From Bacilli bacterium (GTDB lineage Bacteria > Bacillota_I > Bacilli_A > RF39 > UBA660), in assembly GCA_017416535.1 (NCBI GenBank), contig JAFQCG010000001.1:823013-887012 (forward strand): a stretch of DNA of 64,000 nt. The letters are read 5' to 3'. Positions within the stretch are counted from its first letter, which is position 1. Every line of letters starts with the position of its first letter. A program made the position numbers and the translations under genes. Shown here piece by piece: positions 17,597-26,050 of the stretch. A model generated the notes under the pieces. That model ran no database searches and was not told where the DNA came from. It worked only from the letters and a program-made list of their open reading frames with translations.

Positions 17597-19174
17597 ATGA
17601 CAGAAAAACAATTAAAAGGTTACGTATTACGTTTATTTAAATATAAAAGTATTAGTCCTAGACAATTTTTTATTGCGAAAAATAATTTAGAACAATTAAA
17701 GGAAAGCGATCCTCTATTTTATTATTTTAATATGGGTAAACTTCATACTTCATTTGGTAATGTAGATGATGCTATTGAATATTTAACTAAAGCAGTTTCT
17801 TTAAAAAGAGATCATTTTTCTTCATATTATAATTTATATAAGTGTTTTGTTAAGAAAGGTAATGTTGAACTTGCATCTAGATGTTTTAATGAATTTTTAA
17901 GATATAATGAAGCTGATTTAGATTTTAGTTTTCCAATTCAAATTATGAGAACAATTGCTTCTATAGATAGAAGTTATTTAGACTATATGTCGTTTGATTC
18001 AACTGTAGAAGAATCATCAAGAATTGGATACAATGATTTAAGTGATAATGAGAGTCTTTTAAATGTATATAAAAATGTTATTAAATTATTTAATAATAGA
18101 GATTATGCAGAATGCATTCAGATGTTAAATAGAATGAATTTTATGATAAATGAAGATAATTATCCGATGGAAGTAGATACTTTAACTAGTTTAATTAGAA
18201 TTTTAAAAGATAAAGAAATTAATGGGTGCAAAAAGACATTGGCTGAAAATAAACTTGAGGAGATGTCTGATAATGAATATTGCAAGTTTCAACTTAGGTT
18301 GTTAGGACTTGGACATTATAATGAAGAAAGTTTCTTAAGAAAGATTGAAGAATTAATAGAAAATGATTCTATGTCAAAAGCTAGATGCTTATTAAATAGT
18401 ATTTCTTCTGATCCTAAATTTAATGAATATTTAGATATGATAGATTATTTAAATGGATTTATTAGAGAAAAAGATGCTTTTTTATCTCTTTCCTTAGAAC
18501 AACAAGAAGAATTTACTTCAAGAAGATTACATGCTAAAGCACAATATAAGAGAAAACAAAATGATGCATCACTAGAATCATATACTTCTTTAAAAGAAGA
18601 TTTTGGTCTTCCTATTTGTGATTATTATATAGGTAAGATATTATTTAGAAAAGGTATGTTTTCACAAGCAAAAGATGCATTTTTAAACTATTTAGAACAA
18701 GGTGGTACTAAAGCAGAAAAAGCCTATATGTTTATAGGAAAGATTGAAAGAATTAAAAAGAATAAGAGTGAGGCTCGTAGATGGGTTAATAAAATGCATA
18801 AGATTCACAAGGTTTTTGCTAGAGATTTTGATTATATGTCTGATAAGAATTATAAAAGACGTAAAAGACTTGGTCTTGATAAAGATGAAGCTGATCAAAA
18901 TGATGTTGTTAAGAAAAAGAAGTCTCGTTATATTAGAATGAATGAAGAAGATTTTTCTAAACCAAATGAAGTGTTAGCTGAAGATTATTATGAAGCTGAT
19001 GTAGATGGTAAATTATCTATTATTAGAGGACTTTATAGACGTGGGCATGTTGATACTGCGAATAAGTTGTTTGAAGAAGTTCAAAGGGAATGCGCTCCTG
19101 AAGAACGTGGCAAAGTAAAACAATTTGGTAGAAATAAAAAGATTTATAAAAATCAAAATAGAACAGGACTTTAA
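17597..19174 (+). CDS. Tetratricopeptide-repeat protein
   Basis: A 525-residue soluble protein. Residues about 40-120 carry TPR units (FYYFNMGKLHTSFGNVDDAIEYLTKAVSL and the following helix pair), and a second set lies near residues 330-390 (DYYIGKILFRKGMFSQAKDAFLNYLEQG). The stretch between is helical with Asn/Asp-rich turns, and the C-terminal 100 residues are very basic and contain KKKKSR. TPR domains mediate protein-protein contacts. The basic end might bind RNA or a membrane surface, but no partner can be named. GGGAGG site. Its end overlaps the converging ZIP gene by 4 bp. Confidence 0.8.
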   Translation: MTEKQLKGYVLRLFKYKSISPRQFFIAKNNLEQLKESDPLFYYFNMGKLHTSFGNVDDAIEYLTKAVSLKRDHFSSYYNLYKCFVKKGNVELASRCFNEFLRYNEADLDFSFPIQIMRTIASIDRSYLDYMSFDSTVEESSRIGYNDLSDNESLLNVYKNVIKLFNNRDYAECIQMLNRMNFMINEDNYPMEVDTLTSLIRILKDKEINGCKKTLAENKLEEMSDNEYCKFQLRLLGLGHYNEESFLRKIEELIENDSMSKARCLLNSISSDPKFNEYLDMIDYLNGFIREKDAFLSLSLEQQEEFTSRRLHAKAQYKRKQNDASLESYTSLKEDFGLPICDYYIGKILFRKGMFSQAKDAFLNYLEQGGTKAEKAYMFIGKIERIKKNKSEARRWVNKMHKIHKVFARDFDYMSDKNYKRRKRLGLDKDEADQNDVVKKKKSRYIRMNEEDFSKPNEVLAEDYYEADVDGKLSIIRGLYRRGHVDTANKLFEEVQRECAPEERGKVKQFGRNKKIYKNQNRTGL

Positions 19175-19938
19175 AATATATTTAATTCTGTTAGAAACAT
19201 AATTATTATTCCAAGAACAAAGTAATATGTAATTGCTTTGTTCTTTTTTGTTTTATAAGCGGTTGGTAAGAATTCATAAATTGATATATCTAACATAATA
19301 CCAGCTGTCATTGCTAAAGTAATACTTAAAACAAATGGAGTTATTAGATTTTTTAGGAATATATACGCAAGTAGTGCTCCAAGTAATTCTGAAAAACCGG
19401 CTATTAAAGTATAAGTAAAAGCTTTTAATTTACTTTTTGTTGAATAATAAATTGGTGTTGCAATTGATATTCCTTCGGGGATATTGTGTAGAGCTATTGC
19501 GAAGGCTAATTTTAGACCTAATTGTTCATTACTGGTTGATGAAATAAATGTTGTAATTCCTTCGGGAATGTTATGTAACATTAATATTATTGTTGTTATA
19601 ATTCCTAGTTTATATAAATTATCTTTTTTTAATTTTCTTTCTATTTTATTATCTATTAATGTAGATGTTAAGATTCCTATTACTATAAATATTGCACAAA
19701 CTATAAAAGCTGGGAATGGTTTTAGTGTCATTCCTAATGTATTTGATGCTTCGGGTATTAAAGATATTAATGATATAGTGATCATTACACCAGATGAAAA
19801 TGCAAGTGATTTGGATATAATAGAGTCTTGATTACTTTTTTTAAAGAAACAAGGTATTATTCCAATAATAGTAGACAAACCTGCAATAGTTGTAATTAAA
19901 AAGGCATTTAATGTATTCATATTAAATAGTATGTACAA
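19171..19938 (-). CDS. ZIP-family divalent metal transporter
   Basis: A 255-residue, eight-helix transporter of the GufA-type ZIP family. The two metal-site helices carry LHNIPEGITTF and LHNIPEGISIATP, the diagnostic pair of HNxPEG motifs. Members import zinc, and in some cases iron or manganese, into the cytoplasm. Glu-rich loop sequences that could fix selectivity are not informative. It is a single minus-strand gene between two plus-strand genes; I saw no obvious Zur or Fur box. Confidence 0.88.
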   Translation of the reverse strand: MYILFNMNTLNAFLITTIAGLSTIIGIIPCFFKKSNQDSIISKSLAFSSGVMITISLISLIPEASNTLGMTLKPFPAFIVCAIFIVIGILTSTLIDNKIERKLKKDNLYKLGIITTIILMLHNIPEGITTFISSTSNEQLGLKLAFAIALHNIPEGISIATPIYYSTKSKLKAFTYTLIAGFSELLGALLAYIFLKNLITPFVLSITLAMTAGIMLDISIYEFLPTAYKTKKNKAITYYFVLGIIIMFLTELNIF

Positions 19939-19949
19939 ATAATTATTAT

Positions 19950-19978
19950 TTGACTTAATTTTTTAATAATTATATACT
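19950..19978 (+). promoter_or_regulatory. Sigma-A-type promoter
   Basis: TTGACT (19950-19955), 17 bp, TATACT (19973-19978). It drives the small gene at 19996 and lies 11 bp beyond the start codon of the divergent ZIP gene. Confidence 0.7.
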
Positions 19979-19995
19979 TTTTTTGTGGTGATAGT

Positions 19996-20325
19996 GTGAA
20001 TATAATTAATAAGAAATTAATAGGTTATTTTGTTGATGTTATTGGATATATTGATATTGTTTTAGAATTTGAATGTTTTAACGATTATAGAGATGATTAT
20101 GTTATGATACGTAGTGAGTTATTAAAGTGGGTTAAGGAATATTATAAAAATAAAAGTTTTGATTGTATAACATATGAAAGGTCTTTAGAGATACATAATA
20201 AATTACAAGAAATTAGAGATGTAAAGATATTTGATAAAAATATTGGGATGGAAGCTATGCTTACTGATAATATACTTATTATGTATAGTGCTTTAGTTAA
20301 GATGATAAATGATGAATTGAGTTAG
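19996..20325 (+). CDS. Small helical protein of unknown function
   Basis: A 109-residue soluble protein with an acidic/aromatic composition and no recognisable motif. The start is GTG, with GGTGAT immediately upstream; the promoter 18 bp before it excludes a longer form. It forms a one-gene unit closed by a terminator that overlaps its stop. Secondary structure appears largely helical (residues about 5-60 and 85-108). Confidence 0.6.
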   Translation: MNIINKKLIGYFVDVIGYIDIVLEFECFNDYRDDYVMIRSELLKWVKEYYKNKSFDCITYERSLEIHNKLQEIRDVKIFDKNIGMEAMLTDNILIMYSALVKMINDELS

Positions 20326-20342
20326 TGCTACTAACTTTTTTT
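20320..20342 (+). terminator. Terminator overlapping the stop codon at 20325
   Basis: Stem AGTTAGT (20320-20326) pairs with ACTAACT (20330-20336), followed by a run of seven T. Confidence 0.85.
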
Positions 20343-20395
20343 GTGGCGTTTTTTCTTGATTTGTGATAAAATATTGTCGAAATGAGGGGACTATT

Positions 20396-21001
20396 ATGAA
20401 TTATGATTTAAAAATGGAAGAAATTATTAAGAATATAGATGAAGGTAGTACATTACTTCTTCATGCTTGTTGTGCTCCTTGCAGTTCAACTGTTTTAGAA
20501 AGACTTGGTAATTTCTTTAATATAAGTATTTTATATTATAATCCTAATATTACCAATAAAGATGAATATGATAAGAGATTAGATGAAATAATTAAATTTA
20601 CAAATAGTTTTAAAACTAAATATCCTATTACAGTAATTCCTGGAAGATATGATCAAAAAGAATTTTTTGATATTGTGAGAGGTTTAGAGGATGAGCCTGA
20701 AAGAGGAAAAAGATGTTATAAGTGTTATGAGTTAAGATTAAAAGAAACTGCTAAAATTGCGAAAGAAAAAGGTTTTGATTATTTTACTACAACACTTAGT
20801 TTAAGTCCTTATAAAGATGCTAAATGGATTAATGAAATAGGGGAAGCATTAGAAAAGGAATTTGATGTTAATTTCTTGTATTCTGATTTTAAAAAGAAAA
20901 ATGGTTATAAGAGAAGTATTGAATTATCTAAAGAATTTAATTTATATAGACAAGATTATTGTGGATGTGTTTATTCAGTAAGAGATAAAATTATTGATTA
21001 A
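20396..21001 (+). CDS. queH: Epoxyqueuosine reductase QueH
   Basis: A 201-residue DUF208 protein that carries out the last step of queuosine synthesis in tRNA, reducing epoxyqueuosine. The iron-sulfur cysteine motifs are all present: LHACCAPCSS near the N-terminus, CYKCYELRL in the middle, and YCGCVYS at the C-terminus, plus the conserved TTTLSLSPYKD. I start at the ATG at 20396 because GAGGGGA lies just upstream; the longer frame has no RBS. No other queuosine gene is in the window, so the cell may salvage a precursor or encode the rest elsewhere. Confidence 0.92.
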   Translation: MNYDLKMEEIIKNIDEGSTLLLHACCAPCSSTVLERLGNFFNISILYYNPNITNKDEYDKRLDEIIKFTNSFKTKYPITVIPGRYDQKEFFDIVRGLEDEPERGKRCYKCYELRLKETAKIAKEKGFDYFTTTLSLSPYKDAKWINEIGEALEKEFDVNFLYSDFKKKNGYKRSIELSKEFNLYRQDYCGCVYSVRDKIID

Positions 21002-21019
21002 GAATAGGGGCTTGGTTGA

Positions 21020-21697
21020 ATGGAAAAATATATTGAAAGTGTTAGTGAATTAAATCTTGGTAAAAAGATTGGTGGAGGAAGTTGTAGCGAAGTTTTTGAA
21101 ATGGAACCAGGAGTTTATTTTAAAAAGTTTAATGAAGACTATTCTGACTTAAATGATCCTATTAATATGGAATTTTTTGAGGTTATTAAAACGATATCTG
21201 GTATTGATTATTTACCATATGTTGTTAGAGGGAAAGATGTATATAGAAGTCATAGTGAACTTTTTGGTTATTCTATGGATGAAGTTTGTGCAGATGAATT
21301 AGATGATATATCAGATGATACTTTAGTAAGTGATTTAATGGATGGTTTTGAGGAACTTAGACCTAGTATTAAAATTTTATCTGATAGTTTTGTTAAGACT
21401 GAGGATATTGGTGGAGACAATATTATGTTTAATGGACATATGTATTTACTTGATCTAGATTTGAGTTTAGTTGATAGAAGATATATTCCTGATGAATTGT
21501 ATGAGTCTACTAGAAGAAACTTATTTAAAAGTATATATAATAGAATTACTGGTGAATATTTTAATGGTTGTATTTCTAATGATGATTATTTAGCTTATAT
21601 GAGTAATTTATTAGATAGGATGAGTAATTCTTCTGATTTTCAAGTTAAGACGATTAGAGATGTTAAAAAAGTATATAAAAAGACTACTTTCAACTAG
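21020..21697 (+). CDS. Small protein-kinase-like protein, possibly atypical
   Basis: A 225-residue protein with kinase-like elements in the right order: a Gly-rich loop KKIGGGSCSEVF (residues 15-26), a strand VYFKKF with candidate ATP lysines (K35/K36), EDIGGDNIMF (128-137) resembling the D-x4-N catalytic loop, and LLDLDLS (143-149) in place of DFG. The usual HRD and APE motifs are absent and the C-lobe is very short. It could be a minimal kinase, an aminoglycoside-phosphotransferase-like enzyme or a pseudokinase. It lies 18 bp after queH and ends in a bidirectional terminator. Confidence 0.55.
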   Translation: MEKYIESVSELNLGKKIGGGSCSEVFEMEPGVYFKKFNEDYSDLNDPINMEFFEVIKTISGIDYLPYVVRGKDVYRSHSELFGYSMDEVCADELDDISDDTLVSDLMDGFEELRPSIKILSDSFVKTEDIGGDNIMFNGHMYLLDLDLSLVDRRYIPDELYESTRRNLFKSIYNRITGEYFNGCISNDDYLAYMSNLLDRMSNSSDFQVKTIRDVKKVYKKTTFN

Positions 21698-21707
21698 TAG
21701 TCTTTTT
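21677..21707. terminator. Bidirectional terminator between converging genes
   Basis: AAAGACTACT pairs with AGTAGTCTTT around loop TTCAACT. A-rich and T-rich flanks allow it to act on both strands, and it spans the stop codons of the kinase-like gene and the pyrophosphatase-like gene. Confidence 0.85.
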
Positions 21708-22571
21708 CTTTTGATAAGTTTTTAATTCTTCAGTTAAATCTGGTATTATTCTTGTACCTCTTGATGTATATTCATCATATTCTTTTGTTTCTATAGAATC
21801 TTTTCTTATTTTATATAGTGTTGATTTAAAATTAGTTATGTCATGAACAATGAATGCGAACATATCGTATTGTTCTTCTTCTATATATTCTTGTAGGTGA
21901 GAAATCATCTTCATAATTTCTTCTTTATTTTCATTAGGATTTGGTAAATGCAAGAATGAAGATGCTATTTTATGGTTATGTATATTATGTTTTTTTAATC
22001 CATTTAAAGCAGCGCTTTGTAAGTTTGTTATGTCTGTTGGACACATGCTTGTAGTTAACATTTCTTCATAATTAAAATTAAATTTAGAACACATACTTTT
22101 TACCCATAAGTAATCACTTACTGTTGTTTTATTTGAATGAAATGCTGCGGTATCGACCATAGCTGAAAGACAAACTGCTTTTATGTCATCCAAACTTAAA
22201 TATCTTGTGAATGCTTTTCCTATTATACAACTTGTAGAACAAGCTCTTTCGTTTTGATAGTATTTTGTATTTATATCTTTATCTGTAGGATGGTGATCTA
22301 TTATAGCAACTATTTCACCTGGGACAGTTCGTTCATGATGGTCTACTAAAATATATTTAATTGATGGATCTTCTGGTAATTGTTTTTGAAATAATGTTGG
22401 ATCTATTCCTATGTATGTAGCAAGCATAATATTTTCATCAGAAATTACTTCATCAGGAATAATGAATTCTACATCATATCCACGTTGTTTCATAATTTTT
22501 TCTAATATGTATCCGCTAACAATACTATCGTTATCGGGATTTTCATGTCCTAATATAATATATTTATCCAT
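21690..22571 (-). CDS. Family II (DHH/DHHA2) inorganic pyrophosphatase-like protein
   Basis: A 293-residue DHH-superfamily phosphoesterase. It has the Mn-binding motifs of PpaC in order: ILGHENPDNDS, LVDHHE, IIDHHP and SAMVDTAAFHS, and a C-terminal TSRGTRIIPDL. Classical family II pyrophosphatases have DHNE at the first site and SRKKQ at the end; here these read DHHE and SRGTR. One of the two basic pyrophosphate-binding residues is therefore missing. A pyrophosphatase is the best guess, but another phosphoester substrate is possible. The gene faces away from murC. Confidence 0.75.
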   Translation of the reverse strand: MDKYIILGHENPDNDSIVSGYILEKIMKQRGYDVEFIIPDEVISDENIMLATYIGIDPTLFQKQLPEDPSIKYILVDHHERTVPGEIVAIIDHHPTDKDINTKYYQNERACSTSCIIGKAFTRYLSLDDIKAVCLSAMVDTAAFHSNKTTVSDYLWVKSMCSKFNFNYEEMLTTSMCPTDITNLQSAALNGLKKHNIHNHKIASSFLHLPNPNENKEEIMKMISHLQEYIEEEQYDMFAFIVHDITNFKSTLYKIRKDSIETKEYDEYTSRGTRIIPDLTEELKTYQKKKTTS

Positions 22572-22631
22572 AAAACACCTCTTGTATGTCTTATTATATC
22601 ATTATTTTACATAAAGTAATAGTAAATAAAG

Positions 22632-22660
22632 TTGTCAAAAAAAACTCTTTAAGTTATACT
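22632..22660 (+). promoter_or_regulatory. Sigma-A-type promoter of murC
   Basis: TTGTCA (22632-22637), 17 bp, TATACT (22655-22660). The expected transcription start near 22667 shows that the murC start codon must lie downstream of the longest open frame. Confidence 0.75.
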
Positions 22661-22687
22661 AGAAGAGTAGAAAGTGAAGTGAGATAC

Positions 22688-23992
22688 GTGAAGTATTATT
22701 GTATAGGTATTAAAGGGACTGGAATGTCTACTTTAGCACAAATATTATTTGATTTAGGAAATGAAGTTAGTGGTTATGATGATGCGAGAGGCCATAAGTT
22801 TACTCAAGATGGTTTAGAAGAAAGAGGTATTGAAATTTTTTATGATCATGACCATGAAATAGATAAAGATACTATTGTTACATATAGTGTTGCTTTTAAA
22901 GAGGATCATCCTGAATTAGTTAGAGTTAAGGAAATGGGACTTACAATTAAAAGATATCATGAAATTATGGGAGATGTAGTGAGTCAATTTGAAACTATTG
23001 GAGTTAGTGGGACTCATGGTAAGACATCAACTTCTTCAATGATTAAACATGTGTTAGAAAATACTGTTGGTTGTAATTACTTTATTGGAGCTGGGGATGG
23101 AAAGGCGACTCGTGATAATAAATATTATGTAGTTGAATCTGATGAATTTAATCGTCATTTTAAAGCATATCATCCTGCATATTCAATTATTACTAATATT
23201 GAAGAAGAACATATGGAAATCTATAAGGATATTGATGATATTCGTGATACATTTGAGGTATTTGCTAATCAAACTAAGAAATTAGTTGTTGCGAATGGTG
23301 ATAATGAGGAAGTAAGAAAGATTAATTATACTACACCAGTTAAATTTTATGGATTTAATGAAAATAATGATATAGTTATTAAGAATATGGAATTAACTAG
23401 TGAAGGACCTAGATTTGATTTATATATTGAAGGTGAATTATATGATTCATTTACTATTCCTGTATTTGGTGAACATATGGTAGCTAATGCTGCAGCTGCG
23501 ATTATGATTTGTCGTGAAATTGGAATTAATAAGGAAGATATAAAGAAGTATTTTGCTACATTTAAAAATGCAAAAAGAAGATTTGCAGAAGAAAAAGTTG
23601 GAAATGCTATTATAATTGATGATTATGCACATCATCCAACAGAAATTAAAGTTACATTAAATGCTGCTAAGCAAAAATATCCTGATAAAAGATTAGTTGT
23701 TGTATTTAGACCTAATACATTCTCAAGAACAGTAGATTTTACTGATGAGTTTGTTGAAGCATTTAATATGGCTGATGTTAGTTATTTAACTGAAATTGAT
23801 TCTAATCGTGAAAAACAAGAAGATTATCCTGGAGTTACATCACATATGATTATTGATAAGTTGAACAATGGTGATATTATAAGTGAAGAAACTATAGATA
23901 AATTAAAAGATGAAAGGGATTCAGTAGTTTGCTTTATGGGCTGTGCTTATGTTGATTCATTAATTAATGCCTTTAAAGAGATTATGAAGTAG
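22688..23992 (+). CDS. murC: UDP-N-acetylmuramate--L-alanine ligase
   Basis: A 434-residue Mur ligase that adds the first L-Ala to UDP-MurNAc with ATP. The N-terminal domain opens YYCIGIKGTGMSTLAQ, the ATP loop is GVSGTHGKTSTSS, and the C-terminal domain has IIDDYAHHPTEIK and VVFRPNTFSRT. I chose the GTG at 22688: the promoter at 22632-22660 rules out earlier starts, and the protein then begins exactly where MurC proteins do. Upstream purines GTGAAGTGAG form a modest RBS. The next small gene follows after 5 bp. Confidence 0.93.
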   Translation: MKYYCIGIKGTGMSTLAQILFDLGNEVSGYDDARGHKFTQDGLEERGIEIFYDHDHEIDKDTIVTYSVAFKEDHPELVRVKEMGLTIKRYHEIMGDVVSQFETIGVSGTHGKTSTSSMIKHVLENTVGCNYFIGAGDGKATRDNKYYVVESDEFNRHFKAYHPAYSIITNIEEEHMEIYKDIDDIRDTFEVFANQTKKLVVANGDNEEVRKINYTTPVKFYGFNENNDIVIKNMELTSEGPRFDLYIEGELYDSFTIPVFGEHMVANAAAAIMICREIGINKEDIKKYFATFKNAKRRFAEEKVGNAIIIDDYAHHPTEIKVTLNAAKQKYPDKRLVVVFRPNTFSRTVDFTDEFVEAFNMADVSYLTEIDSNREKQEDYPGVTSHMIIDKLNNGDIISEETIDKLKDERDSVVCFMGCAYVDSLINAFKEIMK

Positions 23993-23997
23993 AAATT

Positions 23998-24318
23998 ATG
24001 CTAGAAAGTTATAAAGGTAAATATGTAAAAGTTTTAGTTAGTTCAAATAGTGGTGCAGGAATTGGTGGAGATGGGATTCCTAGAACTTACAATTCTATGA
24101 TTACTGTGTTTGGAACTATAAAAAATTTTGATAAGCAATTTTTAGAGTTAGAAAATTCAACATCGTTATATCACAGTGGAGTAGAATGTTCTTATCAAAG
24201 TGTTGCATTTGCTTCTGTTGAAGCTCAGTTTAATAATATTAAACAACCTCAATCTTTTGAAAATAAAAGTTCATTAATTAATATTAATAATATTATTGAA
24301 ATTGCTGTTATTGAGTAA
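23998..24318 (+). CDS. Small protein of unknown function downstream of murC
   Basis: A 106-residue soluble protein with glycine-rich early residues (SSNSGAGIGGDGIPRTYNS) and alternating strands, ending NIIEIAVIE. The pattern suggests a small beta-barrel, perhaps Sm-like, but no family was recognised. It follows murC by 5 bp and is probably cotranscribed. The tRNA promoter begins just past its stop codon. Confidence 0.6.
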   Translation: MLESYKGKYVKVLVSSNSGAGIGGDGIPRTYNSMITVFGTIKNFDKQFLELENSTSLYHSGVECSYQSVAFASVEAQFNNIKQPQSFENKSSLININNIIEIAVIE

Positions 24319-24326
24319 TTTAGATA

Positions 24327-24355
24327 TTGTTTTAAAAAATATAATATGTTACAAT
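24327..24355 (+). promoter_or_regulatory. Promoter of the tRNA gene
   Basis: TTGTTT (24327-24332), 17 bp, TACAAT (24350-24355), placing the transcript start about 30 bp before the mature tRNA. Confidence 0.6.
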
Positions 24356-24391
24356 GATTTTGCACTTAAAGTGTTTAGTCATTGTATATAT

Positions 24392-24468
24392 GTCCTGTTG
24401 GTGAAGTGGTTTAACACGCTACCCTCTCAAGGTAGTATTCGTGGGTTCGAAACCCATACAGGATACCA
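24392..24468 (+). tRNA. tRNA-Glu (CUC)
   Basis: A 77-nt cloverleaf: acceptor GTCCTGT/ACAGGAT, D-arm GTG/CAC, anticodon stem CTACC/GGTAG with loop CTCTCAA (anticodon CTC at 24426-24428), T-arm GTGGG-TTCGAAA-CCCAT, and an encoded CCA. The D-arm and general sequence resemble tRNA-Glu. Two oddities: the first acceptor pair is G1-U72 rather than G-C, and the anticodon is CUC, which reads only GAG, in an AT-rich genome where GAA dominates. It is followed by a terminator. Confidence 0.85.
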
Positions 24469-24476
24469 AGATTATT

Positions 24477-24501
24477 ACTGGAACTAGTTTCCAGTTTTTT
24501 T
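24477..24501 (+). terminator. Terminator after the tRNA
   Basis: Stem ACTGGAA (24477-24483) with TTCCAGT (24489-24495), loop CTAGT, then TTTTTT. Confidence 0.85.
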
Positions 24502-24520
24502 ATGTAAATTTTTATTTATT

Positions 24521-24543
24521 AAAACGAATGTTCGTGTTATAAT
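24521..24543 (+). promoter_or_regulatory. LexA-like SOS box and -10 of the Y-polymerase operon
   Basis: Read on the minus strand, 24534-24521 is CGAACATTCGTTTT, which matches the Bacillus LexA consensus CGAACRNRYGTTYC at 12 of 14 positions. It lies just upstream of TATAAT at 24538-24543, where LexA would block RNA polymerase. The downstream genes (Y-family polymerase, YolD-like) are classic SOS functions. Confidence 0.7.
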
Positions 24544-24559
24544 GATAATGGTGATTATA

Positions 24560-26050
24560 ATGGAAAGGACTTATGTTTGTATAGATTTAAAAAGTTTTTA
24601 TGCATCAGTAGAATGTCGTTGTCGTGGTCTTGATCCAATGAAGACTAATTTAGTTGTTGCAGATAACAGTAGAACTGAAAAAACTATTTGTTTAGCTGTA
24701 AGTCCTGCATTAAAATCATTTGGTATTCCTGGTAGAGCAAGATTGTTTGAGGTTGTTCAGAAGGTAAAGAGTGTTAATTATGAGAGAAAAAGAAAAATAA
24801 GAAAATTTACTGGTAAAAGTTATAATATAGATGATATTAATAATAATTCTTTTTTGGAACTTGATTATATAGTGGCAACTCCTAGAATGAGTTTATATAT
24901 TGAATATAGTACTAAAATTTATAATATATATTTAAAATACATTGCTCCTGAAGATATATATGTTTATTCGATTGATGAGGTTTTTTGTGATGTTACTAAT
25001 TATTTAAAAAATTATAAGATGACACCTCAGGAACTTGTAACTAAAATGATTCATGATGTTTATAAGACTACAGGCATTATAGCGACTGCTGGTATTGGAA
25101 CGAATTTATATTTAGCTAAAGTAGCAATGGATATAGTTGCGAAACATGTAGAAGCTGATTGTCATGGAGTTAGAATTGCATCTTTAGATGAGATAGAGTA
25201 TAGGAAACTTTTATGGGAACATAGACCTTTAACTGATTTTTGGAGAGTAGGTAGAGGTTATCAAAAAAAGTTAGAAAATAAAGGGTTATATACAATGGGT
25301 GATATTTGTAGATGTTCTATTAATAATGAAGATTTACTTTTTAAAATGTTTGGTGTTAATGCAGAACTTTTAATAGATCACGCTTGGGGAGTTGAACCAT
25401 GCACCATGAAAGATATTAAAAGTTATAAACCTAGTATTAATAGTTTGGGTTCAGGACAAGTTTTACATGATCCGTATGATTATACTAAGACTAAATTAAT
25501 TGTTAAGGAAATGATAGATTTATTAACATTGGACTTAGTTTCGAAAAAGAAAGTTAGTGATGGTTTAGTTCTTACTATTGGGTATGATATTGATAATTTA
25601 ATAATTCCTAGTATAGCGGATAATTATGAAGGAGAAATTACTACTGATTTTTATGGTAGAAAAGTTCCTAAACATGCACATGGGACAATTAAATTTGAAT
25701 ATCAAACTTCATCGACAGATGTTATTATGAAAAAGACTATGGAATTGTTTGAAAGAATTATTGATAAAAGATTATTAGTTAGAAGAATTAATATGGCATT
25801 TATGGGTGTAGTTGATAAAGATAAGGCAACTAATACAAGAATAATTAAACAAGTGGATTTATTTTCGATGGATGATAAAGAACTTGTAGAAGATAAGAAA
25901 GAAAAACAAGAAGCTGAAAATAAGATTCAAAACGTAATGCTTGAGATCAAGAAAAAATATGGAAAGAATGCAATACTTAAAGGGATGAATTTAGAAGAAG
26001 GCGGGACAACAATAGAAAGAAATAATCAGATAGGAGGTCATAAGGCATGA
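24560..26050 (+). CDS. Y-family DNA polymerase (UmuC/UvrX-like)
   Basis: A 496-residue translesion polymerase. The palm begins VCIDLKSFYASVEC with the first metal-binding Asp, the catalytic DE pair is in VYSIDEVFCDVTNYL, ATAGIGTNLYLAKVAMD follows, and a little-finger region and C-terminal tail complete it. It belongs to the Bacillus YqjW/UvrX branch, which travels with YolD proteins, rather than to ordinary DinB. The ATG at 24560 follows GGTGAT; the longer frame from 24542 would begin inside the -10. Expression is expected only after DNA damage. It overlaps the yolD-like gene by 4 bp. Confidence 0.9.
   Translation: MERTYVCIDLKSFYASVECRCRGLDPMKTNLVVADNSRTEKTICLAVSPALKSFGIPGRARLFEVVQKVKSVNYERKRKIRKFTGKSYNIDDINNNSFLELDYIVATPRMSLYIEYSTKIYNIYLKYIAPEDIYVYSIDEVFCDVTNYLKNYKMTPQELVTKMIHDVYKTTGIIATAGIGTNLYLAKVAMDIVAKHVEADCHGVRIASLDEIEYRKLLWEHRPLTDFWRVGRGYQKKLENKGLYTMGDICRCSINNEDLLFKMFGVNAELLIDHAWGVEPCTMKDIKSYKPSINSLGSGQVLHDPYDYTKTKLIVKEMIDLLTLDLVSKKKVSDGLVLTIGYDIDNLIIPSIADNYEGEITTDFYGRKVPKHAHGTIKFEYQTSSTDVIMKKTMELFERIIDKRLLVRRINMAFMGVVDKDKATNTRIIKQVDLFSMDDKELVEDKKEKQEAENKIQNVMLEIKKKYGKNAILKGMNLEEGGTTIERNNQIGGHKA

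Noticed and set aside
22586-22687. N-terminal extension of MurC
   Set aside because: A sigma-A promoter lies inside this stretch and MurC homologues begin at the GTG at 22688.
24296-24487. An ORF across the tRNA gene
   Set aside because: It overlaps a full cloverleaf with encoded CCA and its own promoter and terminator, and has no RBS.
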